Shown: positions 7,741-15,059 of the stretch, one piece after another
Layout of the letters: each line of letters starts with the position of its first letter
Position numbering within the stretch: position 1 is the stretch's first letter
Source of the DNA: Aquitalea magnusonii
Lineage (GTDB): Bacteria > Pseudomonadota > Gammaproteobacteria > Burkholderiales > Chromobacteriaceae
DNA length: 64,000 nt
NCBI RefSeq assembly: GCF_002217795.2
Contig: NZ_AP018823.1
Location: 3,162,001 to 3,226,000, forward strand
Direction: 5' to 3'
The notes under the pieces: generated by a model
Database searches by the model: none
What the model was told of the DNA's origin: nothing
The model's input: the letters and a program-made list of their open reading frames with translations, nothing else
Program-made: the position numbers and the translations under genes

Positions 7741-8669
7741 ATGGCCAGCTTCCCAGCCTTTCAGTCGCTGATCGACACCGTACAGGGCGGATTGCTGTTG
7801 GTGCAGCCGGAGGACGGCCACATTCTGGGTGCCAACCAGTTGGCTGCCATTGTACTGGCCCCCCCCATGCCGAGCTGATCGGCCAGGCCCTGGCACGTTT
7901 TCTGCCGGACGGCGATACACGGATTCCCACCCTGCTGGCAGGCCACGACATGGTGTACAACCATAGCGTAGCGCTGAAAACCGGCGGTGGGCGGCTGATT
8001 GCGGTGCAGCTCTCGCTGCGGGAAGTGCTGATCGATGGCAGCATCATCCAGGTAATCAGTTTCAGCGATCGCAGCGAACAGCAACTGCTGCGGCAACTGC
8101 TGGACTTTGAGCAGCAATTGCTGGCCCGTTCGCTGGAGCTGATCAGACATCTGCAGCCGCAGCAGGCAGCCGCTACGGCAGACGACCTGCTCATCGGCAT
8201 CATCAGCATGCCGCAGCTTCTTGCTGCCGCCCATGGCGAAACCGGCCGCATCCGCCGCTACGGCGGTGCCTTATCCGGCATTGCCTTGCAACTGCTCGGC
8301 TTGCCTGCTGCCGGCGCTGGCGTGGAGCAGGCAGAGCTGCGACGCCAGTTGCTGAGACTGGCCGGCAGCCTGTGCATCCAGGCCAGCCGCGACAGCGATC
8401 TGGTAGCACGGCAGGAAGAAGATGTTTTCCTGCTGCTACTGCCAGGCACTTCACTATCCGGAGCCGGGCAACTGGCCAGCCGGCTGCTGCGGGCATTAAG
8501 CCAGTCGGCCATCCTGAGCGGAGCGCAGGCACGACCGGCAGGGGCCTGCATGGGCATCAGTGCGCTGCGCGCCGACGAACAATCACCCAATGCCATGCTG
8601 GGACGGCTGCAGGGCGCGCTGGATCAGGCACGCATGGCGGGCGGAAACTGCATACACCGCCAGCCCTGA
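7741..8669 (+). pseudogene. PAS / degenerate GGDEF protein, interrupted by a frameshift at a poly-C tract
   Basis: A PAS-like N-terminal domain starts at ATG 7741 (SLIDTVQGGLLLVQPEDGHILGANQLAA) but hits a stop at 7876-7878. The continuation is open in another frame from the C tract at 7859-7866 to 8669. One extra C would join the frames into a protein of about 309 residues. After the PAS domain and a helical linker (about 95-150) comes a GGDEF-like fold: RRYGGALS resembles RYG-PLS of cyclases, but the active site reads RQEEDVF instead of GGDEF, so it should not make c-di-GMP. It could be a phase-variable gene, a pseudogene or a sequencing error. It follows the PilZ-like gene. Confidence 0.7.
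7859..7866 (+). repeat. Poly-C tract (8 C) inside the PAS-domain gene
   Basis: Eight consecutive C lie exactly at the point where the coding frame breaks. The reading frame would be restored with nine or six C. Such homopolymers slip during replication and are common phase-variation switches in Neisseriales, but they are also typical sites of sequencing error. Confidence 0.85.
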
Positions 8670-8700
8670 GCCTGTCTGCTGGCGGCCAGTGGCCAGCCCA

Positions 8701-10086
8701 TCAGGCAGGCTGGCGCATGGACAGTCCGTCCAGCAGCTTCTGGTGAATGCCGCCAAAACCGCCATTACTCATCACCAGGAGATGATCGCCGCTGCGCGCC
8801 TCGGCCAGAATCGCGGCAATCAAGGCATCCAGTTGATCAAAGGTCTCCGCCTTGTCGCCCATCGGCTGCAAGGCCTCGGCCGGGCTCCAGTTAAGGCCGG
8901 CGGCCGAGCAGAACACCCGGTCGGCCAGTGCCAGCGAAGCAGGCAGCGCGTCCTTCATGGTGCCCAGCTTCATGGTGTTGGAGCGCGGCTCCAGCACTGC
9001 CAGAATGCGCGCATCCCCCACATGACGGCGCAAGCCTTCCAGCGTGGTGGCAATGGCGGTGGGGTGATGGGCAAAGTCGTCATACACGGTAACGCCCGCC
9101 ACCTTGCCGCGCACTTCCATGCGCCGCTTGACGTTGTCAAAGCGCCCCAGCGCAGCAATGGCATCGCGCACGGCCACTCCGGCGTGGCGGGCGGCGGCAA
9201 TGGCGGCCACCGCATTCAGGCGGTTGTGCTCGCCCATCAGTTCCCACTCCACCCGGCCTTGCAGCTGGCCATGCAGCAATACATCGAAGTGGCCATTGGC
9301 ATCCGGCTCGCCCGCTTGCCAGCCATCAGCCACGCCGAATGCTTCCACCGGCGTCCAGCAGCCACGCTCCAGCACCCGGCTCAGGCTGGCCTCGCGGCCA
9401 TTATTGACAATCAGGCCTTGTGCCGGGATGGTGCGTACCAGGTGATGGAATTGCGTCTCGATAGCCGCCAGATCAGCGAAGATGTCGGCATGATCGTATT
9501 CCAGATTATTCAGAATGGCAGTGCGTGGCCGGTAGTGGACAAACTTGGAACGCTTGTCGAAGAAAGCGGTGTCGTATTCATCCGCCTCGATCACAAAGAA
9601 GGGGCTGGTGCTGGCCGGGTCTTGTGCCGGACGACCGGGCAGGCGGGCCGAAACGCCAAAGTTCTGCGGAATGCCGCCAATCAGGAAGCCCGGAGCCAGG
9701 CCGGCGTCTTCCAGAATCCACGCCAGCATGGAGCTGGTGGTGGTCTTGCCGTGGGTACCGGCTACCGCCAGCACCCATTTGTCGTGCAGCACGTTTTCCG
9801 CCAGCCACTGCGGGCCGGAAATATACGGCAGGCCGCGATTGAGGATTTCCTCCATCAGCGGCTTGCCGCGCGTCACCACATTGCCCACCACATACATGTC
9901 GGCACCCAGCTCCAGTTGCTCGGCCCCGAATCCCTGGGTGAGGGTGATGCCCATGGCCTCCAACTGGGTACTCATCGGAGGATAAACATTGGCATCGCAG
10001 CCGGTAACGGTATGGCCTGCCTGTTTGGCGATGGCAGCAATGCCGCCCATGAAGGTGCCGCAAATGCCCAGGATATGAATGTGCAT
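8701..10086 (-). CDS. mpl: UDP-MurNAc:L-alanyl-gamma-D-glutamyl-meso-diaminopimelate ligase Mpl
   Basis: Mpl recycles peptidoglycan by joining the released tripeptide to UDP-MurNAc with ATP. The 461-residue protein shows the Mur-ligase order: an N-terminal Rossmann domain (HILGICGTFMGGIA, 4-18), the ATP-binding AGTHGKTTT at 109-117, EADEYDTAFFDKRSKFVHYRP, NNLEYDHADIF, MGEHNRLNAVAAIAAA and a C-terminal DDFAHHPTA. The start at 10086 places the glycine-rich loop at the very N-terminus, as in the family; a longer frame upstream has no similarity. It is divergent from the esterase gene and a -10-like TATAAT lies 34 bases upstream. Confidence 0.95.
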   Translation of the reverse strand: MHIHILGICGTFMGGIAAIAKQAGHTVTGCDANVYPPMSTQLEAMGITLTQGFGAEQLELGADMYVVGNVVTRGKPLMEEILNRGLPYISGPQWLAENVLHDKWVLAVAGTHGKTTTSSMLAWILEDAGLAPGFLIGGIPQNFGVSARLPGRPAQDPASTSPFFVIEADEYDTAFFDKRSKFVHYRPRTAILNNLEYDHADIFADLAAIETQFHHLVRTIPAQGLIVNNGREASLSRVLERGCWTPVEAFGVADGWQAGEPDANGHFDVLLHGQLQGRVEWELMGEHNRLNAVAAIAAARHAGVAVRDAIAALGRFDNVKRRMEVRGKVAGVTVYDDFAHHPTAIATTLEGLRRHVGDARILAVLEPRSNTMKLGTMKDALPASLALADRVFCSAAGLNWSPAEALQPMGDKAETFDQLDALIAAILAEARSGDHLLVMSNGGFGGIHQKLLDGLSMRQPA

Positions 10087-10119
10087 GTGAGTGAATGCTG
10101 TGTTAACCGCGAGGGGGCT

Positions 10120-10148
10120 ATTATAACGCCGCATTGGCCTTATATTTC
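10120..10148 (-). promoter_or_regulatory. Candidate mpl promoter
   Basis: TATAAT on the minus strand (complement of 10120-10125) is a perfect -10 box 34 bases before the mpl start. The -35 at the matching distance is poor, so the promoter is probably weak or activator dependent. Confidence 0.4.
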
Positions 10149-10241
10149 ACTCTCGTTCGCGCGCATGGGCTCAGCAGCCGTGCGCCATCATTTCCGTCCG
10201 GCAGCACCACAGCATGCTGGCAGACCTTCCGGAGAACAGGC

Positions 10242-10928
10242 ATGCGCCACGATATCGTCATTCAACAGCCCGCCACCCCGCAGCAACTGATGCTGCTGTT
10301 TCACGGCGTGGGTGCCAGCCCCGCACACATGCAGCCAGTTGGCAATATGCTGGCCCGCAGCTTTCCGCAGGCACTGATTGTCAGCGTGGCGGGAGCGGAT
10401 GAGAGTGATCTGGGACAGGGTTTTCAATGGTTTTCGGTACAGGGCGTGACCGAGGCAAACCGCCCGCAACGCATTGCCGACGCGCTGCCCGCCTTTGTGG
10501 CGGCGGTGGAATACTGGCAGCAACAAAGCGGTCTGGGCCATGCCGCCACTGCCTTATTGGGCTTTAGCCAGGGGGCCATCATGGCGCTGGAAGCGGCGGT
10601 GGCCTACCCGGCGCTGGCCAGCCGGGTGCTGGCCTTCAGCGGGCGCTTTGCCAGCCTGCCGGCGCGCGCCCTGCCGCACACCACCATCCATCTGTTCCAT
10701 GGCAAGGCCGATCCGGTGATTCCGTATCTACATAGCGTGCAGGCGGCGGAACACCTGCTTGCCCTGGGTGGTGATGTGACAGCCGAAATCGAGCCTTTCG
10801 TCGGCCACCAGTTGCATGAAGACCTGCTGGAAAAAGCGCTGGAATACCTGCAATCCCATATTCCCAAACATGTATGGGATGAGGCGATGAGCGCCAGTCC
10901 GCAACAACTGGCCGTCAAAGCCAGGTAA
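10242..10928 (+). CDS. ypfH: Carboxylesterase of the YpfH type (alpha/beta hydrolase)
   Basis: This 228-residue alpha/beta hydrolase belongs to the phospholipase/carboxylesterase family. The oxyanion-region LLFHGVGAS is at 18-26, the nucleophile elbow GFSQG at 107-111 (Ser109), the acid Asp157 in HGKADPVIP and His189 in VGHQL. It matches E. coli YpfH in length and motifs. The ATG at 10242 has a GGAGA site. It is read divergently from mpl and ends at a GC-rich hairpin terminator. The natural substrate is unknown. Confidence 0.88.
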   Translation: MRHDIVIQQPATPQQLMLLFHGVGASPAHMQPVGNMLARSFPQALIVSVAGADESDLGQGFQWFSVQGVTEANRPQRIADALPAFVAAVEYWQQQSGLGHAATALLGFSQGAIMALEAAVAYPALASRVLAFSGRFASLPARALPHTTIHLFHGKADPVIPYLHSVQAAEHLLALGGDVTAEIEPFVGHQLHEDLLEKALEYLQSHIPKHVWDEAMSASPQQLAVKAR

Positions 10929-10956
10929 GCAGAACAATCCGGCAGGATGACAGCCG

Positions 10957-10989
10957 CGGCGCGCCCCGGAAACGGCGGCGCGCCGTTTT
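10957..10989 (+). terminator. Intrinsic terminator after ypfH
   Basis: A perfect 9-bp GC stem (CGGCGCGCC at 10957-10965 with GGCGCGCCG at 10977-10985) is followed by four T. It lies 28 bases after ypfH and just before the convergent nhaD stop. Confidence 0.7.
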
Positions 10990-10992
10990 ACA

Positions 10993-12393
10993 TCAGAAGA
11001 ACACCCAGGTCAGCAGGGCAAACAGCGGCAGCAGTACGCAGATGGACCACAGCATGTAGGCAAAGAAGCTGGGCATGGCCACGCCGCGTTGCTCGGCAAT
11101 GGCCTTGACCATGAAGTTGGGCGCATTGCCGATATAGGTATTGGCGCCCATGAACACCGCGCCCATGGAAATGGCCAGCAAGGTTTGCGCCAGCGGCCCC
11201 ATCAGCGTGACGGCATTACCGTCTGCCAGATTGAAGAACACCAGATAGGTGGGCGCATTGTCCAGAAAGCTGGACAGCAGACCGGTCATCCAGAAATACA
11301 TGGCATTCAGCGGCTGACCATCCGCCCCGGATACCGCATGCACCAGTGCCGCCAACTGCCCGGCAGTACCGGCGCGCAAGATGGCAATGGCCGGTGCGAT
11401 GGTGATGAAAATGCCGGCAAACAACTTGCCCACCTCCAGGATCGGGTCCCAGTTAAACTCATTGCCGGCCCGCACTTGCTTGGGCGTCAGCCACAAAGAG
11501 GCCAGCGCCAGCAATAGCAGCAGCCCGTCACGCACCAGGTTTTGCAGCTCGGCATGCACCCCGGCCACTTCCAGATGAATGCCCGGCTGCCAGAAGCCGG
11601 ACAACAGCACCGCCCCCACCACGCCGGCCAGCAACAGGAAGTTGCCCTTGCCATACAGCCGTAACGGCTGATCGTGATGGGGCTTGAACTCTTCGTCCTC
11701 GCGCCGGTAAAAATAGCTGTCCAACAGGAAGAACACCAGCAAGAGCGTCAGGGACAGCAGCAATACCGGCAGCAGCATGTGCTGGAAGGTCCAGCCAAAG
11801 GTTACGCCCTTGAGAAAGCCCAGAAACAGCGGCGGGTCGCCCAGCGGGGTAAGCCCGCCGCCGATATTGGCCACCAGGAAAATAAAGAACACCACCACAT
11901 GCACCTGGTGTTTGCGGTTGTCATTGGCCTTCAGCAAGGGACGAATCAGCAGCATGGCCGCCCCGGTGGTGCCCATGATGGAAGCCAGTGCCGTGCCGAT
12001 GGCCAGGATGGCGGTATTGACCTTGGGCGAACCATGCAGGCTGCCCGCCACCAGAATGCCGCCCGACACCGTATACAGCGCCAGCAGCAGCATGATGAAG
12101 GGAATGTACTCGGCCAGCAGCGCATGCACGATCAGGCTCAACACGCTGGCCAGCCCGAAGCTGGCGGTAAAGGGCAGCAGAAACAGTAGCGTCCAGCAGG
12201 CGGTGATCTTGCCAAAATGGTGGTGCCAGAAGCCGGGGGCAAAAATGGGAAACAGGGCAATGGACAACAGAATGCCGGCAAAAGGCAGCCCCCAGGCCAG
12301 GCTGAGGGTGGTGCCATCCAGATCGGCCGCCTGTGCCATGGCCGGCAGCAGGGCAAGCAAAATCAGACTGGCGAGGTGGCGCAAGGTGATCAT
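10993..12393 (-). CDS. nhaD: Sodium:proton antiporter, NhaD / ion-transporter superfamily
   Basis: This 466-residue inner-membrane protein has about 12 hydrophobic helices. After a short signal-like N-terminus, the conserved block NIGGGLTPLGDPPLFLGFLKGV (about 174-195) and the C-terminal SFLDNAPTYLVFFN and NTYIGNAPNFMVKAIAE are signatures of NhaD-type Na+/H+ antiporters, which expel sodium and help in pH balance. Conserved Asp residues in the DPPLF and DNAPT blocks are candidate ion ligands. It faces the convergent ypfH gene. A citrate- or arsenite-carrier role in the same superfamily is less likely given these motifs. Confidence 0.85.
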   Translation of the reverse strand: MITLRHLASLILLALLPAMAQAADLDGTTLSLAWGLPFAGILLSIALFPIFAPGFWHHHFGKITACWTLLFLLPFTASFGLASVLSLIVHALLAEYIPFIMLLLALYTVSGGILVAGSLHGSPKVNTAILAIGTALASIMGTTGAAMLLIRPLLKANDNRKHQVHVVVFFIFLVANIGGGLTPLGDPPLFLGFLKGVTFGWTFQHMLLPVLLLSLTLLLVFFLLDSYFYRREDEEFKPHHDQPLRLYGKGNFLLLAGVVGAVLLSGFWQPGIHLEVAGVHAELQNLVRDGLLLLLALASLWLTPKQVRAGNEFNWDPILEVGKLFAGIFITIAPAIAILRAGTAGQLAALVHAVSGADGQPLNAMYFWMTGLLSSFLDNAPTYLVFFNLADGNAVTLMGPLAQTLLAISMGAVFMGANTYIGNAPNFMVKAIAEQRGVAMPSFFAYMLWSICVLLPLFALLTWVFF

Positions 12394-12442
12394 CTAGGCT
12401 CCGGTTTAAGCTGCCCGCCGCTAAGGCAGGAGCATGCACATG

Positions 12443-12470
12443 AAAAAGGCTGGAAGACACCGCTCCAGCC
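12443..12470 (-). terminator. Intrinsic terminator of gloA
   Basis: Read on the minus strand, a 7-bp stem (GGCTGGA with TCCAGCC) is followed by five T. It lies 45 bases downstream of the gloA stop and upstream of the nhaD start. Confidence 0.8.
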
Positions 12471-12514
12471 TCTTGAGTCCCCCTGTCGTCACGACAGGCA
12501 TTTGTCTTGCGGGC

Positions 12515-12904
12515 TTAATCACTACCCTTCTGGATAAACTCGATCTTATAACCATCCGGATCTTCCACGAAAGCAATGACGGTGGTGCCGTGTTTCATCG
12601 GACCAGCCTCACGCACCACCTTGCCCCCCTTGGCACGCACCGCGTCACAGGCCTGGTAGGCATCATCCACGCCGATGGCGATATGGCCGAAGGCGTTGCC
12701 CAGTTCATAGCTGTCGGTATCCCAGTTGTGGGTCAGCTCCAGCACGGTGTGGTCGGCTTCGTCACCGTAGCCGACAAAGGCCAGGGTGAAGCGGCCTTCC
12801 GGGTAATCCTGGCGGCGCAGCAGGCGCATGCCCAGCACGTCTTGATAAAAAGCCAGCGAACGTTCCAGATTGCCGACGCGCAGCATGGTGTGCAGAAATT
12901 GCAT
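12515..12904 (-). CDS. gloA: Lactoylglutathione lyase (glyoxalase I)
   Basis: GloA isomerises the hemithioacetal of methylglyoxal and glutathione to S-lactoylglutathione, detoxifying methylglyoxal. The 129-residue protein has the two VOC-fold halves: [17 protein letters not shown] at 4-20 and [17 protein letters not shown] near 72-90. The metal ligands His5, Glu56 (VLELTHNW), His74 and Glu122 (GYKIEFIQ) are all in place, and the length indicates a Ni/Co-type bacterial enzyme. It has its own terminator. A YgjP-like peptidase gene ends 41 bases upstream on the same strand. Confidence 0.95.
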   Translation of the reverse strand: MQFLHTMLRVGNLERSLAFYQDVLGMRLLRRQDYPEGRFTLAFVGYGDEADHTVLELTHNWDTDSYELGNAFGHIAIGVDDAYQACDAVRAKGGKVVREAGPMKHGTTVIAFVEDPDGYKIEFIQKGSD

Positions 12905-12945
12905 AGTGGACTCCTGTAATGATGAGGGCGACGCCTTGCCCCCGG

Positions 12946-13656
12946 CTAACCGAAACGGAACAGACTGCTGCCCTGTTGCTTCAGCCAGTGGCGCGCATTT
13001 TTCCAGTCGGGAAACAGGCGGGCGGTTTCCATCCAGAACGCCGCCGAATGGTTCATGTGCTGCAGATGAGCCAGCTCGTGGGCCAGCACGTAATCGATGA
13101 TCACTAGCGGGGCCTGCACCAGCCGCCAGTTAAGCCGGATATCGCCCCGCGCAGTACAACTGCCCCAGCGCGTGCGTGCCGCAGACAGCGACAGCTTGCC
13201 GGGAGGACGTGGACACTGTGGCTGCAGCAAGGCCATGCGCTGGGCAAACAACAACTGTGCCTGACGCTTGAGCCAGGCAGACACCACGGCCTGCAGGCCG
13301 GCTTCATCGCCGGGCTGGATGCCGGCAACTTGCAATACCTCGCCGTCCAGCCGGGCAGTCCGACGCACTCCACCCAGCAGTTGAATGGATAGCGGGCGTC
13401 CCAGATAGGTTAAACCAGTCTGATCGGCCAGTTGCTGCTTTTGTTCCCGCTGCATTACCACATGGCGGGCAATCCAGTCGCGCCGCGCCTGCAGCACCTC
13501 ATGCAGGCGCGCCTGGGTAACACGTGGATGGGCAATCAGCTCCACCCGGCCATCGGCAATGCGGATGCCTATGCTTTTGCGCATCCGGCGTACCAGATGC
13601 ACCTCCACCGCGCCCTCAGGCAGCGGCAGGACGGTCCAGGCGGCGGCGCTTGTCAT
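12946..13656 (-). CDS. YgjP-like metallopeptidase domain protein (SprT/DUF45 family)
   Basis: This 236-residue protein has a zinc-peptidase signature HELAH at 193-197, a third ligand at His203 and the family block RTRWGSC at 161-167. This identifies a YgjP/DUF45-type gluzincin-like peptidase, cytoplasmic, of poorly known function. The ATG at 13656 overlaps the end of plsC by 41 bases; an earlier in-frame start would overlap more and adds a low-complexity basic stretch. It reads in the same direction as plsC and gmhB, so it is likely their downstream partner in an operon. Confidence 0.88.
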   Translation of the reverse strand: MTSAAAWTVLPLPEGAVEVHLVRRMRKSIGIRIADGRVELIAHPRVTQARLHEVLQARRDWIARHVVMQREQKQQLADQTGLTYLGRPLSIQLLGGVRRTARLDGEVLQVAGIQPGDEAGLQAVVSAWLKRQAQLLFAQRMALLQPQCPRPPGKLSLSAARTRWGSCTARGDIRLNWRLVQAPLVIIDYVLAHELAHLQHMNHSAAFWMETARLFPDWKNARHWLKQQGSSLFRFG

Positions 13657-14386
13657 CGGGATGGGCAAACGGGCCGACGCCGCCGATTTCCTGCTGGCGC
13701 GCTTCAATCCACTGCTGCGCCTGCTGGGTCATGGCTTCGGGGCCGACACCGTCTTGCGGGTAGATGGCCGGGCCGATCACCACGGTGATTTCACCCGGAT
13801 ACTTCAAAAAGGCATTGCGCGGCCAGAATTCGCCGGCATTGTGCGCCACCGGCACCAAGGGCATGTCCAACTGGCGCGACATGCGCGCCGCACCATGCTT
13901 GTACTTGCCAGCCACGCCCGGCTTGGTGCGGGTGCCTTCCGGAAACACGGTAATCCAGAAGCCGTGCTTCTTGCGTTCCAGCCCCTGCTTGAGCATGCGG
14001 TCGTTGGCGCGGGCACGGTCGGAACGGTTGATGGCAATCGGGTTCATCAAGGCCAGGCCCCAGCCGAAGAAGGGCAGCCACAGCAGCTCGCGCTTGGCCA
14101 CGTAAATCTGCGAAGGAAAGATTTTCTGCAAGGCCAGGGTTTCCCAGCCGGACTGGTGCTTGGAACAGATGATGGAGGGCACCGACGGGATGTTCTCGGC
14201 ACCGATCACCCGGTATTTCAGGCCAACCACATGCACCAGCAGCCACAGCATGATCTTGGCCCAGCTTTCACCAAATACATGGCGGGTACGCCGTGGCAGC
14301 GGCGCGGCAATGAACAGGCCCAGAAAGCACAGCGGCGTGACAATCAGCAGCAACAGCCAGTAAATCAGGTTACGAATCCAGATCAT
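13616..14386 (-). CDS. plsC: 1-acyl-sn-glycerol-3-phosphate acyltransferase
   Basis: PlsC acylates lysophosphatidic acid to phosphatidic acid at the inner membrane. The 256-residue protein has an N-terminal membrane helix (about 5-28). The catalytic box reads HQSGWE at 77-82, an HX4E variant of the usual HX4D that is common in beta-proteobacterial PlsC. The substrate motif FPEGTR is at 148-153, with a following KPG. The gene lies between gmhB and the YgjP-like peptidase, overlapping the latter. LPS/phospholipid genes side by side suggest an envelope operon. Confidence 0.92.
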   Translation of the reverse strand: MIWIRNLIYWLLLLIVTPLCFLGLFIAAPLPRRTRHVFGESWAKIMLWLLVHVVGLKYRVIGAENIPSVPSIICSKHQSGWETLALQKIFPSQIYVAKRELLWLPFFGWGLALMNPIAINRSDRARANDRMLKQGLERKKHGFWITVFPEGTRTKPGVAGKYKHGAARMSRQLDMPLVPVAHNAGEFWPRNAFLKYPGEITVVIGPAIYPQDGVGPEAMTQQAQQWIEARQQEIGGVGPFAHPDDKRRRLDRPAAA

Positions 14387-14415
14387 GGGTTAATTCAGCC
14401 TCACAACAAAGCACT

Positions 14416-14952
14416 TCAGGAATTGATCAGGTGCTCGGCCGCGTCAAACAGATCGTCGAACACCAGCGTGCCTTCGGGCAAGCCGCCCTTTGCCAGGGTT
14501 TGCATGCCTTTACCGGTGCGCACCAGGATGGGCTGGCCACCCACGGCGGCAACGGATTCCAGATCGCGCAGGCTGTCGCCAATCAGCGGCAGGCCCTGCA
14601 GCTTGACATTGAAACGCTCGGCCAGCTCCAGCACCATGCCCGGCAGCGGCTTGCGGCATTCACAGCCGTGATCCGGCCCGTGCGGGCAATAGGCTACGGC
14701 ATCGATACGGCCACCCGCCTGCCCCACCAGACGGTGCATCTTCTCATGCATGGCGTTGAGCGCATGCACATCGAACAGGCCACGGGCAAGGCCAGACTGA
14801 TTGGTGGCCACCACCACGCGCCAGCCCGCCTGGGTCAGATTGGCTATCGCTTCCAGACTGTGCGGCAGCGGTACCCATTCCATGGTGTTCTTGACGAAGT
14901 CATCGCGGTCTTCATTGATGACACCGTCGCGATCCAGGATAACGAGTTTCAT
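14416..14952 (-). CDS. gmhB: D-glycero-beta-D-manno-heptose-1,7-bisphosphate 7-phosphatase
   Basis: GmhB removes the 7-phosphate in the ADP-heptose pathway for the LPS inner core. The 178-residue HAD phosphatase starts MKLVILDRDGVINEDRDDF, with the nucleophile Asp7 and acid Asp9. It has ATNQSGLARG (about 50-59), a zinc-binding CPHGPDHGCECRKP loop and a C-terminal GDSLRDLE. All of these are diagnostic for GmhB. plsC starts 29 bases downstream. The upstream side carries a GGGAGTGG-type inverted repeat before glyS. Confidence 0.95.
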   Translation of the reverse strand: MKLVILDRDGVINEDRDDFVKNTMEWVPLPHSLEAIANLTQAGWRVVVATNQSGLARGLFDVHALNAMHEKMHRLVGQAGGRIDAVAYCPHGPDHGCECRKPLPGMVLELAERFNVKLQGLPLIGDSLRDLESVAAVGGQPILVRTGKGMQTLAKGGLPEGTLVFDDLFDAAEHLINS

Positions 14953-14975
14953 GTTGAGAAAGCACTTCCACAGAA

Positions 14976-15056
14976 GGGAGTGGGGAGTGGCGAGTAGAGA
15001 GTTATGGAGCCTGGCTTGTTGCCCACTCCCTATTCCCGACCCTCCACTCCCCTCCC
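14976..15056. repeat. GGGAGTGG-type imperfect inverted repeat
   Basis: GGGAGTGGG at 14976-14984 is exactly complementary to CCCACTCCC at 15022-15030, and CCACTCCCCTCCC at 15044-15056 is a second, imperfect complement. The whole gmhB-glyS gap is strongly purine/pyrimidine biased. It may be a short dispersed repeat or a transcript-end structure for glyS. Confidence 0.55.
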
Positions 15057-15059
15057 GGG

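Noticed and set aside
8560-10290. Long rightward open frame opposite mpl
   Set aside because: mpl on the minus strand has the full Mur-ligase motif set; the opposite frame is a shadow without domains.
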